Source of the DNA: an uncultured Tateyamaria sp.
Lineage (GTDB): Bacteria; Pseudomonadota; Alphaproteobacteria; Rhodobacterales; Rhodobacteraceae
Assembly: GCF_947496075.1 (NCBI RefSeq)
Contig: NZ_CANMBJ010000004.1
Location: 868,001 to 932,000, forward strand
Direction of reading: 5' to 3'
DNA: 64,000 nucleotides
Positions 1 through 10,987 of the stretch are shown one piece after another. How positions within the stretch are numbered: position 1 is the stretch's first letter; the number at the start of each line of letters is the position of its first letter. The translations under genes were made by a program, and so were the position numbers. The notes beneath the pieces were generated by a model. It saw only the letters and a program-made list of their open reading frames with translations. It was not told the DNA's origin and did not search any database.

Positions 1-291
1 AAGGTAGGCGACCGTGGCTTCTTCTACCACTCGCAGACGGAAAAGGCGGTGGTCGGCATCGTCGAAGTGATCGCTGAAGCGCATCCGGATAGCACCATTG
101 ATGACCCGCGGTGGGAATGCGTGGACATCAAGGCGATTGGCCCCGTGCAAACCCCCGTGACGCTCGAAATGGTGAAAGCTGATCCGCGTCTGGCCGAGAT
201 GGCGCTGGTCCGTAGTTCGCGCCTGTCTGTGCAACCCGTGACCGATGCAGAATGGGCCGTGGTTTGCGAGATGGCCGGTTTGAGCACCTAA
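1..291 (+). CDS. EVE domain protein (5' end missing)
   Basis: The reading frame is open from the first base and stops at TAA 289-291, giving about 96 C-terminal residues. It reads FFYHSQTEKAVVGIVEV, then A-x-PD-x-T and W-x-x-VD, which is the pattern of EVE (thymocyte nuclear protein 1-like) domains. These are PUA-like folds thought to bind modified nucleic-acid bases. Full family members are about 140 residues, so roughly 45 residues should lie upstream of the window. The protein is probably cytoplasmic. Family call from recognition; no specific substrate can be named. Confidence 0.8.
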   Translation, partial: KVGDRGFFYHSQTEKAVVGIVEVIAEAHPDSTIDDPRWECVDIKAIGPVQTPVTLEMVKADPRLAEMALVRSSRLSVQPVTDAEWAVVCEMAGLST

Positions 292-356
292 ACGCTTTGG
301 AATTTTCCCATCCTCTGGCAGGCTGGCGTCATAAATAGCCGAAAGTGGAGGGAAAC

Positions 357-755
357 ATGGGATTTTTGGCAGTTTTGGTGGCGGGTATCGCTGGATTCAT
401 GTTTGGCGCAATCTGGTACACGGTGTTGGCCAAACCGTGGATGGCGGCATCTGGTGTGGCGCTGAATGAAGCAGGTGATGCGCCAGCCAATCAGAAAGAC
501 CCCCTGCCCTATATCACGAGCATTGTGGGTGCGATCCTGGTCGCGGGAATGATGCGCCACGTGTTTGTGCTGAGCGGGATCGGCAGCTTTGGTGAGGGGC
601 TGGTTTCAGGCTTTGGTGTTGGGCTGTTTCTGGTGACGCCATGGATCGCCACGTTCTACGCCTTTGGCGCGCGGCCCTTTCGGTTGACGCTGATCGACGG
701 CGGATATGCCACATTTGGCTGTACCGTGATCGGTGCCGTCTTGACGCTACTCTAA
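357..755 (+). CDS. DUF1761 family membrane protein
   Basis: This 132-residue protein looks fully embedded in the membrane. Hydrophobic stretches lie near residues 2-20, 52-70, 85-103 and 115-132, with the W-x-x-L-x-KPWM segment after the first helix that is typical of DUF1761. I start at ATG 357 because GGAGGG at 347-352 sits 4 bases upstream; an in-frame GTG at 345 would overlap that site. A strong hairpin terminator follows immediately, so it appears to be a single-gene unit. The family has no established function. Confidence 0.8.
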   Translation: MGFLAVLVAGIAGFMFGAIWYTVLAKPWMAASGVALNEAGDAPANQKDPLPYITSIVGAILVAGMMRHVFVLSGIGSFGEGLVSGFGVGLFLVTPWIATFYAFGARPFRLTLIDGGYATFGCTVIGAVLTLL

Positions 756-760
756 GAAAA

Positions 761-792
761 AAGGGTTCTGACCCGGAATGGTCAGAACCCTT
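761..792 (+). terminator. Hairpin terminator after the DUF1761 gene
   Basis: A perfect 13-bp inverted repeat (AAGGGTTCTGACC, 6-base loop, then its complement) starts 5 bases after the stop codon. It is preceded by an A-run and followed by TTCTTC, so it could work in both directions. Confidence 0.8.
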
Positions 793-924
793 CTTCACCC
801 CGGCGGACACTCCCAAGAGCCACCACAAGTAAACTGAATATCGGGTCTGACCTTCTGGTCGGATGTCTCAATAATTATCAGATCGGATTGGCAATCTCAA
901 ATCCATAGTACGTGACATTCGACC

Positions 925-955
925 CAAAAAAGAAACACCCGCTTAAGGCGGGTGT
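925..955 (-). terminator. Intrinsic terminator of the DUF2853 gene
   Basis: On the minus strand the stem ACACCCGC/GCGGGTGT (935-942 with 948-955) is followed by TTTCTTTTTTGG, a good U-tract. It lies about 30 bases after the stop of the DUF2853 gene. Together with the plus-strand terminator at 761-792 it fills the gap 756-983; nothing else is evident there. Confidence 0.85.
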
Positions 956-983
956 CCCTTTGATTAATGCCGTGTCCTTGGTG

Positions 984-1325
984 TTAACCGTAGGCGGATT
1001 CTTTGCCAAAGTGCTTGGTCAGCATGTAGTAGACCACCGCGCGATACTTGTTCCGCTCGGATTTTCCATAAGTCTCAATGACCGAAGCAATTGCCTCGTC
1101 CAGCTTGGGACCATCGGCAAGGCCCAGTTTCTTGATCAGGAAGTTGTTCTTCACTGTTTCCAGCTCATCTGGCTGGCTGGCCGCAACGGTGGACGCATCG
1201 GCATTGTAGATCGATGGGCCGCAGCCAATTGTGACTTTCGTCAGCAGATCCATGTCCGGCGTCATGCCACATTTATTCTTCAGATCGTCAGCATATTGCG
1301 CGATCAACTCGTCCCTTTTGCCCAT
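984..1325 (-). CDS. DUF2853 family protein
   Basis: A 113-residue soluble protein that begins MGKRDELIAQYADDLKNKC and ends KYRAVVYYMLTKHFGKESAYG. Length and both ends match DUF2853 proteins, which are small, helical, highly conserved in alphaproteobacteria and of unknown function. It has its own terminator downstream and no close partner gene upstream, so it is probably transcribed alone. No catalytic motif is visible. Confidence 0.85.
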   Translation of the reverse strand: MGKRDELIAQYADDLKNKCGMTPDMDLLTKVTIGCGPSIYNADASTVAASQPDELETVKNNFLIKKLGLADGPKLDEAIASVIETYGKSERNKYRAVVYYMLTKHFGKESAYG

Positions 1326-1455
1326 ATCTTGTCTCCCACCAGTTGGACTTGGTCACCATTTGTGACCTTGGACGGGAGGTTAGTGCAGCAAGGGTGCCAA
1401 AACAAAGGAAAAAGTTCATATGTTTTTCCCCGTCAAAAGATCGCCGATCTATGAA

Positions 1456-2046
1456 TCAGTGGCGATTGATTTTGATCTCGGGTTTGCTGGTGGATGGGCC
1501 TTCCGAATTGGTGGATCCGTCATCATTTCTGGCGCCGCCCATGTCATCGAAAGAGAAGGTGAACCCTCGTACATAGAATGACCGCGGTTCTGTCATGTAT
1601 GTGGTGCGTTCGACCCATTCCGGGGAAAAGGCGGTGGCCCATACATTGGGATAGGCATGGACCAGATTGTGCATGCACGTCAAAGCGATCCAGATACCTG
1701 CTGTTTTGGCGGCCAGGTGTTCCTTGGCCGTCAGATGCAGGGCGGAACGCAAGACAAAGGCAATTGCGAGGGCCAGCCCCCCGTCCATGATCATTGTCAG
1801 GTCGGCATCAGCGTTCGGGTCTGGTGCGCCGTTTGCGTGGAACATCGCGTAGCGGGACAGCACCACGGTAAAGACGCCAACAACCAACGCGCCGACGATG
1901 GATCCCGGATAGACAAGGTTGCGCGCCCAATCCGGTACCCGACCACGCGCAGCCTTGGCCGAAGCGCTCTGGCGCGCCTCGTGCTCTGCGTGGGTTTCGT
2001 TCAGACGGGCAAGCCGCGCCGCAAATACGTCATGTCCCTGTGCCAT
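1456..2046 (-). CDS. Membrane protein, function unknown
   Basis: This 196-residue protein has a charged, Ala/Arg-rich cytoplasmic-looking N-terminus (about residues 1-42), three hydrophobic segments near 44-69, 86-104 and 114-132, and a polar C-terminal tail rich in Asp, Ser and Pro. I do not recognise the family. It stands between the nitroreductase gene and the DUF2853 gene, all on the minus strand but with gaps of about 90 and 130 bases, so co-transcription is uncertain. Confidence 0.6.
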   Translation of the reverse strand: MAQGHDVFAARLARLNETHAEHEARQSASAKAARGRVPDWARNLVYPGSIVGALVVGVFTVVLSRYAMFHANGAPDPNADADLTMIMDGGLALAIAFVLRSALHLTAKEHLAAKTAGIWIALTCMHNLVHAYPNVWATAFSPEWVERTTYMTEPRSFYVRGFTFSFDDMGGARNDDGSTNSEGPSTSKPEIKINRH

Positions 2047-2134
2047 GAAAAGCCTCTAGTCAAATCAATAGCTTCTATCCTGACGCGAATTGGCGGCAGA
2101 AATGGGGCAGGTTAACGAAACAAGAATGGCGCGG

Positions 2135-2824
2135 TCAGCGAACGGACAGGATTTCGTCCAGCGGCTTCTTGATCTTGGCGACGGCAGGCACCGTGGCATC
2201 GTCAGATGCATGGCCGACCGCAATGATCATCGTGGCCTTTTCACTGTCTGGTCGGCCCAGCAGATCGCCCAGGAATTTCATCGGGTTTGGTGTGTGGGTC
2301 AGCGTCACCAATCCCGCCGTGTGTAGGGCCGTCAGCAGCATGCCAGTCGCAATCCCGACGCTTTCGGGGACGTAGTAATTCTTGTACCGCGTGCCGTCAT
2401 CGAATGTGCCATAGCGCTGGGCAAAGACCACGATCAGCCAAGGCGCATCCTCAAGGTGCGGCTTATCAGCATTGGTGCCAATGGGTTCCAGTGCCTTGAT
2501 CCATTCGTCGCTTGCACCACCGTCGTAGAACTTGCGCTCTTCTTCTTCCGCCGCTTCGCGGATCTGACGCTTGATAGCGGGATCGCTGATGGCCACGAAA
2601 TGCCAAGGCTGGTGGTTGGCACCCGAGGGTGCTGTACCCGCTGCTGCCACACAAGCTTCGATCACTTCTTGGGCCACCGGTCGCGTGGAGTAGTCCCGCA
2701 CCGTGTGACGCTGGGCCATGAAATCACGAAACTCCTCAACGCGGCGCAGCATCTCGGCATCGTCGAATTCTTGCCGGTCAGGCAAGGGAAGTTGGCGGTA
2801 TTCCAGTTTTTCCTTAGAAAACAT
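2135..2824 (-). CDS. Nitroreductase family protein
   Basis: A 229-residue FMN-dependent oxidoreductase of the nitroreductase superfamily. The QRHTVRDYSTRPV segment (about residues 38-50) and APSGANHQPWHFV (about 64-76) are the conserved FMN-binding region; the C-terminal half carries the PNPMKFLGDLLGRP segment common in this group. Such enzymes use NAD(P)H to reduce nitro-aromatics, quinones or halogenated aromatics, but the natural substrate cannot be told from sequence. The gene follows gyrB in the same direction after about 60 bases and could share its transcript. Confidence 0.8.
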   Translation of the reverse strand: MFSKEKLEYRQLPLPDRQEFDDAEMLRRVEEFRDFMAQRHTVRDYSTRPVAQEVIEACVAAAGTAPSGANHQPWHFVAISDPAIKRQIREAAEEEERKFYDGGASDEWIKALEPIGTNADKPHLEDAPWLIVVFAQRYGTFDDGTRYKNYYVPESVGIATGMLLTALHTAGLVTLTHTPNPMKFLGDLLGRPDSEKATMIIAVGHASDDATVPAVAKIKKPLDEILSVR

Positions 2825-2884
2825 ATCCTGGCTTTCGGTCGTATCTACAAAGCACGGAGGGCAGCGCCACCGCCGGGCGGGTGT

Positions 2885-5302
<2,418 letters not shown>

Positions 5303-5382
5303 TTATGGGCCCCTTGAGTGGTTGCGCTAAATATACGGTTTTTCAGGGGGGATGTCACGCAAGTGACACAAGATTTTGCGTG

Positions 5383-6003
5383 TCAGGTCAGGGGGATGAT
5401 CAGGCCCACGCAGATCAGCAAAGCACCTGCAATCAGGTTCATCCGGCGTAGCGCATTGGGCGAGGATACCAACCGTCGGGCGCGGTCGATGAACAGCGCC
5501 ATGGCGAGGTTCCCAAGCAACGGCACGATCATTGACAGGACCACGATGATCACCACGTCCCACGCTGTCAGCCGCGTCAGATCAAAGAACCCCGGCAGCA
5601 TGCCCATGTAGAACAGAACAGCCTTCGGATTGCCCAGGATCACCGCCAGCCCGGCCAGAAACCCGGCCCACATGCCGGGGCGTGTGAGGCGATTGTCAGT
5701 TCCGATGCTCTTGTCCGCTGAGCGTATCACGAGCGCGCCCATCAGCAGAAAAATCCCCGCGGCAACCCACTTCAAGACACCCAGAAAGCCGCCATAGATC
5801 GACAGGATCCAGGTGATCCCGAAGATGGCCAGAAGCGACCACAGCACATCGCCGACCACGACGCCCAAAGCCAGAGGCCACGCCGCTTGAAAGCCGCCTG
5901 ACAAGCTCCGCGCGATCAGTCCAACCCAGACGGGCCCGGGCGTCAGGAACAACACGGCCAGCGCACCTGCATACAAGGCAAGGTCCCACCCGGTCAGCGT
6001 CAT
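5383..6003 (-). CDS. LysE/RhtB-type amino acid exporter
   Basis: A 206-residue inner-membrane protein of the LysE/RhtB translocator family. It has the family opening (short hydrophilic start, then FLTPGPVWVGLIARSLSGG), about six hydrophobic segments and the GNPKAVLFYMGMLPGF motif in the middle. The family exports amino acids or their analogues by proton antiport; the substrate is unknown. Its ATG overlaps the recF stop codon by 4 bases (6000-6003), so the two are translationally coupled. Insertion of an exporter between recF and gyrB is unusual for the replication block but fits the coupling seen here. Confidence 0.85.
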   Translation of the reverse strand: MTLTGWDLALYAGALAVLFLTPGPVWVGLIARSLSGGFQAAWPLALGVVVGDVLWSLLAIFGITWILSIYGGFLGVLKWVAAGIFLLMGALVIRSADKSIGTDNRLTRPGMWAGFLAGLAVILGNPKAVLFYMGMLPGFFDLTRLTAWDVVIIVVLSMIVPLLGNLAMALFIDRARRLVSSPNALRRMNLIAGALLICVGLIIPLT

Positions 6004-7100
6004 GGCCTGCTCACCGTGCTGACACCATCCGCTTCGGTCACTTCGACATATTGCGCCCGCTCACCCAAGCTGTCGAAGAGTTCCGTTTCCGTCCCTGTCA
6101 TCCACGCCTGCGCACCCAGCGCACAAATCTCGTCATAAAGTGCGGCCCGCCGGTTCGCGTCCAGATGCGCGGCGACCTCGTCCAGCAGCAACAGCGGTGG
6201 CGCGCCAAAGCCCTGTGCCAACGCACGCGCATTGGCCAGGATCAGGGACACCAGCAATGCCTTCTGTTCGCCGGTCGAACAGTCCTTGGCGGGCACATCC
6301 TTGGTGGCATAGACGCCGTATAGGTCCGCACGATGTGTCCCAAGCAACGTACGCCCAGCAGCCAGATCACGGTTGCGTCCATCCGCCAAAGCGGTGCGCA
6401 TATCTTCGACGGTTTCAGGCATCCCCAATTCACCCGGTTGCAAGGTCAAATCCGCCGCAGGAAATGCTGTCTGTGCACCGCGTTGTGCGTCTGCCAGCGC
6501 ATCCAGCGCGCGCAATCGGTTGGCATGAATGGCGGTGCTCGTTTCAGCCATGCGCTGTTCCAGCGCCGCATACCAATGCGGATCACGCACCATGTCCTTG
6601 AGCAGGCGATTCCGCTCGCGCATGGCTTTTTCATACTCCAACGACACCTGCGCATGATCTGGCATGAAAGACAGGGTCATCCGATCCAGAAAGCGCCGTC
6701 GCCCCTCAGCCCCTTCGATCCAAAGGCGATCCATGGAGGGGATCAGCCACAGCACGCGCGCAATCCGGCCCAAAGCGGTCTGAGGTGCCGCTTTGCCATC
6801 AATCTTCACCTGCCGTGCGGCCCCACCTTCGGACCACGTCTCGACCTCATGCACCTGCTGCAAGGAATGCAGAACACCGGACAGCTTCCAGCCAAGGGCC
6901 TCGGGCCGCCGGGTCATATCCTCTGCCGAAGATCGACGCAGGCCCCGACCCGGTGAAAACAGGGATACAGCCTCAAGAATATTGGTCTTGCCCGCCCCAT
7001 TTGGCCCAAAAATCGCCACAGGACGTGCATCCAACTCCAGCCGCGCCAGCTTGTGCGAGCGGAAATGCGACAGGGTCAAAGCAGAAAGGGACAGCGTCAT
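6000..7100 (-). CDS. recF: DNA replication and repair protein RecF
   Basis: RecF is an SMC-like ATPase that with RecO and RecR loads RecA at single-strand gaps. The 366-residue protein has Walker A GPNGAGKTN (32-40) directly after the N-terminal strand, a signature STGEQKALL in the C-terminal half, and Walker B LLLLDEVAAHLD near residue 315. It sits downstream of dnaN, as in many bacteria, and overlaps the LysE-type gene by 4 bases. The start is fixed by the conserved opening L-x-x-L-x-L-x-x-FR-x-H. Confidence 0.95.
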   Translation of the reverse strand: MTLSLSALTLSHFRSHKLARLELDARPVAIFGPNGAGKTNILEAVSLFSPGRGLRRSSAEDMTRRPEALGWKLSGVLHSLQQVHEVETWSEGGAARQVKIDGKAAPQTALGRIARVLWLIPSMDRLWIEGAEGRRRFLDRMTLSFMPDHAQVSLEYEKAMRERNRLLKDMVRDPHWYAALEQRMAETSTAIHANRLRALDALADAQRGAQTAFPAADLTLQPGELGMPETVEDMRTALADGRNRDLAAGRTLLGTHRADLYGVYATKDVPAKDCSTGEQKALLVSLILANARALAQGFGAPPLLLLDEVAAHLDANRRAALYDEICALGAQAWMTGTETELFDSLGERAQYVEVTEADGVSTVSRP

Positions 7101-7111
7101 GACTGTCCCTC

Positions 7112-7133
7112 GTTTCTTCTGACTGAAAATACC
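7112..7133 (-). repeat. Intergenic repeat family B (short copy)
   Basis: Between dnaN and recF the minus strand reads GGTATTTTCAGTCAGAAGAA. The same tail GTATTT-n-CAGAAGAA recurs at 15118, 26394 and 29245 next to other genes. This copy lacks the GC-rich palindrome that precedes the tail elsewhere. It lies in the 66-base gap that holds the recF ribosome-binding region. Confidence 0.6.
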
Positions 7134-7166
7134 ACCGCCGGAGGCAAGATTTTTCGCCGAAAGATC

Positions 7167-8285
7167 TTAGACACGCATCGGCATGACGACGTAAACCGCC
7201 GACTGGTCCGTGCCTTCGCGCATCAGGGTCGGATCGCCCGAGGAGTTGAACATGAACACCGCATTCTCGCGATCTACCTGGGATGCAATCTCAAGCAAGT
7301 ACTTCGCGTTGAACCCGATCTCGAGCCGCTCGTCCCCATAGGCCACGGCCAACTCTTCCTCGGCGGCCCCGCTGTCAGGCGCATTCACGGACAGAACCAG
7401 CCGGTCCTCATCCAGTTGCAGCTTCACCGCACGCGAGCGTTCGGATGACACGGTTGCCACACGGTCCACAGCCTTGGCAAAATCCGAGGCATCCACTTCC
7501 ATCTTGCGGGTGTTGCCCACGGGAATGACGCGCGTGTAGTCGGGGAAGGTGCCGTCGATCACCTTCGATGTCAGCGTGATGTCGGGCGTGGCAAAGCGTA
7601 CTTTGGTTTCCGACACCGACACGGCGATTTTCATGTCATCATCGTCCAGCAGCTTGCGCAGCTCGCCCACGGTCTTGCGCGGGACGATCACGCCGGGCAT
7701 GTCAGCCGCCCCATCAGGCAATTCGCTGTCAATGCGGGCTAGACGGTGGCCGTCGGTGGCCACGCAGCGCAGGGCTTTGCCGTCATCGCCATCCGCGATG
7801 TGCATGTAGACCCCGTTTAGGTAGTACCGCGTCTCTTCGGTCGAGATTGCAAATTTCGATTTGTCGAACAAGCGGCGCAGCTTTGGCGCGTCGACCGAGA
7901 AGTTCGAGGCGTATTCAGACGACGCCATGACCGGAAAATCTTCCTTGGGCAGGGTCGCGAGGGAAAAGTTCGAGCGTCCGGCTTCGACCGTCAAGCGGCC
8001 AGCGGCGGTATCAGCAGACAAGGTGACAAGCGCCCCATCGGGCAATTTACGCACGATCTCGTGCAGGGTCGTCGCCGCCACGGTCGTGGCCCCGGCGCGT
8101 TCCACTTGGGCGGGGGCCTTGTCGACCACCTCGATATCCAGATCGGTCGCGCGGAACGTCACATCAGACCCTTCGGCTTCGATCAGCACGTTGGCAAGGA
8201 TCGGAATGGTGTTGCGACGCTCAACCACGGATTGGGCCTGGCTCACCGCTTTCAGCAGCACACCGCGTTCGACACTGATCTTCAT
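7167..8285 (-). CDS. dnaN: DNA polymerase III beta sliding clamp
   Basis: The beta subunit forms the ring that tethers DNA polymerase III to DNA. The 372-residue protein starts MKISVERGVLLKAV, contains the typical NTIPILANVLIEA segment near residue 30 and ends with the conserved Y-V-V-MPMRV C-terminus. Length fits the three-domain clamp family. An in-frame ATG five codons upstream exists, but MKIS is the usual family start. It lies between dnaA and recF on the same strand, and a terminator at 8406-8435 suggests it has its own promoter. Confidence 0.96.
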   Translation of the reverse strand: MKISVERGVLLKAVSQAQSVVERRNTIPILANVLIEAEGSDVTFRATDLDIEVVDKAPAQVERAGATTVAATTLHEIVRKLPDGALVTLSADTAAGRLTVEAGRSNFSLATLPKEDFPVMASSEYASNFSVDAPKLRRLFDKSKFAISTEETRYYLNGVYMHIADGDDGKALRCVATDGHRLARIDSELPDGAADMPGVIVPRKTVGELRKLLDDDDMKIAVSVSETKVRFATPDITLTSKVIDGTFPDYTRVIPVGNTRKMEVDASDFAKAVDRVATVSSERSRAVKLQLDEDRLVLSVNAPDSGAAEEELAVAYGDERLEIGFNAKYLLEIASQVDRENAVFMFNSSGDPTLMREGTDQSAVYVVMPMRV

Positions 8286-8405
8286 GGTCCGTCTCCCCAC
8301 CTTGGCACCGGGACGGGCAGACTAGCCCAACCGCTGCACTTCACAAGCACTTTATTGCTTGTCGGGTGCCTGCGCGGCGGCGTCAAGGCACGGCGCTCGC
8401 GAAAA

Positions 8406-8435
8406 CGAAAAAGGGCGCCCCCAAAAGGACGCCCT
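8406..8435 (-). terminator. Intrinsic terminator of dnaA
   Basis: Read on the minus strand, AGGGCGTCC-TTTT-GGGGGCGCCCT is followed by TTTTTCG about 20 bases after the dnaA stop. It should end dnaA transcripts before dnaN. Confidence 0.8.
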
Positions 8436-8455
8436 GTGATTCAAATGCGGCAGCT

Positions 8456-9820
8456 TTACGCTTCGAGCGACCGGCGCAGCAGCTCCAAATCCTCGGCAAT
8501 CTGACCATCCGACTGCTTCAGCTCTTCGATACGGCGCACACCATGCATGACAGTGGTGTGGTCGCGTCCGCCGAAACGGCGGCCAATCTCGGGCAGGCTG
8601 CGGGATGTCATGTGCTTGGCCAGATACATCGCCACCTGACGTGGGCGGGCATAGGCGCGCAGGCGTTTGGGGCCAATCATGTCGGACAGGCGAATGTTGT
8701 AGTGCTCGGACACTTTGCGCTGGATCTCCTCGACAGTGATCTTGCGCTCGGATGCGCGCAGTACATCGGCCAGACAATCCTGCGTCAGGTCCATATCGAT
8801 CTTGCGCCCGACAAGGGATGCAAAGGCAAACAAACGCGTCAGTGCACCTTCGAGAACGCGCACGTTGGTCGAGATGCGGTGAGCGAGGAACTCCAGCACA
8901 CCATCCTCGACCTTGAGGTCCGGATAGGTGGCCATCTGCTGTTCGACCTTCGACTGCAGGATGCCAAGACGCAGTTCGTAGTCGGTCGGGTGCAGGTCAA
9001 CGACCAGCCCGCATTGCAGGCGGGACTTCACGCGCTCTTCCAGGTCCTTGATCTCACCCGGGGCGCGGTCAGCGCTGATGATGATCTGCTTGTTCTGGTC
9101 TACCAGTGCATTGAAGGTGTGAAAGAATTCTTCCTGCGTACTGTCCTTGCCCGCGATGAATTGGACATCGTCCACCATCAGCACGTCGACAGAGCGGAAC
9201 ATTTCCTTGAAGTCCATCATCTTGCGATCGCGCAATGCTTGCACGAAACGGTACATGAATTGTTCGGCGGACAGGTACAGGACATTCAGGTCCGGACGGC
9301 GGGTTTGAAGCTCCCACGCGATGGCGTGCATGAGGTGCGTTTTACCCAAACCGACGCCGCCGTACAGAAACAGCGGGTTGAAGGTAACAGGGCCACCTTC
9401 GGCAACGCGCTTGGCTGCGGCATGGGCCAATTCGTTGGGCTTGCCGACGACGAAGCTGTCAAAGGTAAAGCGTTTGTCCAGCGGTGCAGCGGACAGGGCC
9501 GCGCGGGTCGATTTCCCAGCGGTGGTCATAGCGGGTTCGGTCATCGGTGCATCCACGGCTGATGGGCGGCTTTGGGAATTGGCGGCGACTGCAAAGCTCA
9601 GGCGGCGAATACTATCATCCTCGGACTTCAACTCGTGCAGGATAAGATCAGAGAAATTCTGGCTCACGTAGTTCCCCATGAAGTTCGTGGGAACATCGAA
9701 CGTTGCAATACCGTCTTGCAGCCCTCGAAACTGCAGCGGCTCGATCCATGTTTTGTAATTGTTTTGGCCTACCGTCTTGAGCAGCCGTTGTCTCAGCTGT
9801 CCCCATTTTTCTTGTGTCAT
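8456..9820 (-). CDS. dnaA: Chromosomal replication initiator protein DnaA
   Basis: DnaA is the AAA+ ATPase that opens the replication origin. In 454 residues it shows the N-terminal DnaB-interaction domain (starting WGQLRQRLLKTVGQNNYKTW), Walker A GGVGLGKTH (154-162), Walker B DVLMVDDVQF (212-221), and the C-terminal DNA-binding domain with the DnaA signature around RRFGGRDHTTVMHG. The upstream gene is rpsT and the downstream gene is dnaN, the usual alphaproteobacterial order. Four GANTC sites upstream (10154-10236) hint at control by CcrM methylation, as known for Caulobacter dnaA. Confidence 0.98.
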   Translation of the reverse strand: MTQEKWGQLRQRLLKTVGQNNYKTWIEPLQFRGLQDGIATFDVPTNFMGNYVSQNFSDLILHELKSEDDSIRRLSFAVAANSQSRPSAVDAPMTEPAMTTAGKSTRAALSAAPLDKRFTFDSFVVGKPNELAHAAAKRVAEGGPVTFNPLFLYGGVGLGKTHLMHAIAWELQTRRPDLNVLYLSAEQFMYRFVQALRDRKMMDFKEMFRSVDVLMVDDVQFIAGKDSTQEEFFHTFNALVDQNKQIIISADRAPGEIKDLEERVKSRLQCGLVVDLHPTDYELRLGILQSKVEQQMATYPDLKVEDGVLEFLAHRISTNVRVLEGALTRLFAFASLVGRKIDMDLTQDCLADVLRASERKITVEEIQRKVSEHYNIRLSDMIGPKRLRAYARPRQVAMYLAKHMTSRSLPEIGRRFGGRDHTTVMHGVRRIEELKQSDGQIAEDLELLRRSLEA

Positions 9821-10262
9821 ACGCTACCAACCATCCCTTCTGCCATTTCATACTCCGGCGATCTTCGGCTCGCCGGGTCAGCCCGCACCAAGTCTCAGGA
9901 TGATCAAAACACGGCCACTGCCAACGGCGTAGCTTTGATCCATTCGGATATTTACAGATGTGGCACATGCCGCTCCCGTGTTAGCCGGGTTTTCCGCACG
10001 TGCCGTCCGCACACCAAATATTTCTGACAGGTCGGGCAATGGCAGACACCATGCTCAAAATCGGATCAGACAACTTGTGTCATCCCCTACCCAGATACCG
10101 TGTACGTACCGTGCACAATGGTCTCTGGCCTGTCCCCCCAAGGCGGTCTCACGACTCGCCCTAGGTTGGTAGCAAGTTCGTGAGCGCGCCGTCCACAGAA
10201 CTTAAAACTTGACTCAGCGATTCTGAAAAAAGAATCTCTGCGTCCCTTGTTTTCATAGGAAA
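9821..10262 (-). promoter_or_regulatory. dnaA upstream region with clustered GANTC sites
   Basis: No gene is evident in this stretch before dnaA. It holds four GANTC sites, the target of the CcrM methylase, at 10154, 10211, 10219 and 10232. The last two form an inverted repeat, GATTCT-GAAAAA-AGAATC. I found no close match to a DnaA box TTATCCACA here, so it does not look like a typical origin. The direct repeat ACCGTGTAC/ACCGTGCAC lies near 10098-10115. No promoter elements could be assigned with confidence. Confidence 0.5.
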
Positions 10263-10293
10263 AACAAAAAAAGCGCCGCAAAATTGCGACGCT
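10263..10293 (-). terminator. Intrinsic terminator of rpsT
   Basis: On the minus strand AGCGTCGCA pairs with TGCGGCGCT (one G-U pair) across a 4-base loop and runs into TTTTTTTG. It lies 24 bases after the rpsT stop, so rpsT transcripts should end before the dnaA promoter region. Confidence 0.9.
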
Positions 10294-10317
10294 TCGTGTC
10301 TTCGTGCATTGGGGGAA

Positions 10318-10581
10318 TTATCCCAGTGCTTTTACCCGCGCTGATAGGCGCGACATTTTGCGCGATGCGGTGTTCTTGTGATAAACACCCTTGGTGACAC
10401 CACGCATCAGTTCAGGCTGTGCGACTTTCAGGGCTGCAGATGCAGCGTCTTTGTCACCCGAGGCAATCGCCTCTTCGACCTGGCGCAGATACGTGCGAAT
10501 GCGCGACCGGCGCGCCTTGTTCACTTGGAAGCGTTTTTCGTTTTGACGGGCCCGCTTCTTGGCCTGAGGCGAATTTGCCAT
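10318..10581 (-). CDS. rpsT: 30S ribosomal protein S20
   Basis: S20 binds 16S rRNA early in 30S assembly. The 87-residue, Lys/Arg-rich protein opens [17 protein letters not shown] and contains [15 protein letters not shown] near the C-terminus, both diagnostic. I use the ATG at 10581; an in-frame start five codons upstream would add MGRDN, which the family lacks. It precedes dnaA, as in many alphaproteobacteria, with its own terminator at 10263-10293. Confidence 0.97.
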   Translation of the reverse strand: MANSPQAKKRARQNEKRFQVNKARRSRIRTYLRQVEEAIASGDKDAASAALKVAQPELMRGVTKGVYHKNTASRKMSRLSARVKALG

Positions 10582-10744
10582 GTTATCTCGTCCCAATCTA
10601 TTGGTGCGGTAGTTTCAGAAGCCGCGCAGATAGGCCGTTTGCAAACCAGAGTCAACGGCCTGTCCAGTACACTTGCTTTGAATCAAGAAAACGCCGTCGC
10701 GATGTGCTATGGTCCACCATAGCGAGAATCTGACGGAGGACGAC

Positions 10745-10930
10745 ATGACACAACCCTTGGCCACTTCTCAGTATGCGCATGCCCTGTATCGCGCCCATGG
10801 TGACAAGGCCGAAGCCGAGGTTGCGCAACGCGAACGGATTGCAATCGAAGCCGGGAAAATGAACGAGGCGCAAGACTGGCGCAAAGTCCGTGCATCGATT
10901 CGCCTGATCAGGGGCGCCAACCAGAAATAA
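10745..10930 (+). CDS. Small conserved-looking protein, function unknown
   Basis: A 61-residue, charged, helical-looking protein (MTQPLATSQYAHALYRAHGD, then many Ala, Glu and Arg, ending RLIRGANQK). GGAGG at 10736-10740 is 4 bases upstream of the ATG, which is good support for translation. It is divergent from rpsT and convergent with the enoyl-CoA hydratase gene, and a hairpin terminator follows. No domain is recognised. Confidence 0.65.
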   Translation: MTQPLATSQYAHALYRAHGDKAEAEVAQRERIAIEAGKMNEAQDWRKVRASIRLIRGANQK

Positions 10931-10951
10931 CGTGCACTACAAAACGACAGC

Positions 10952-10984
10952 CTGTGCAGGGTGCTGAAACCGCATCCTGCACAG
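10952..10984. terminator. Hairpin between convergent genes
   Basis: CTGTGCAGGGTGC pairs with GCATCCTGCACAG (one G-U pair) around a 7-base loop. It lies between the stop codons of the small plus-strand gene and the minus-strand hydratase gene and could end both transcripts. There is no clear U-tract. Confidence 0.6.
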
Positions 10985-10987
10985 CAT

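Noticed and set aside
912..1454. 180-codon plus-strand frame over the DUF2853 gene
   Set aside because: Antisense shadow of a clear family gene and it starts inside that gene's terminator region.
9821..10262. Replication origin next to dnaA
   Set aside because: No good DnaA-box matches and no AT-rich unwinding region were found here; the gene order alone is not evidence for an origin in alphaproteobacteria.
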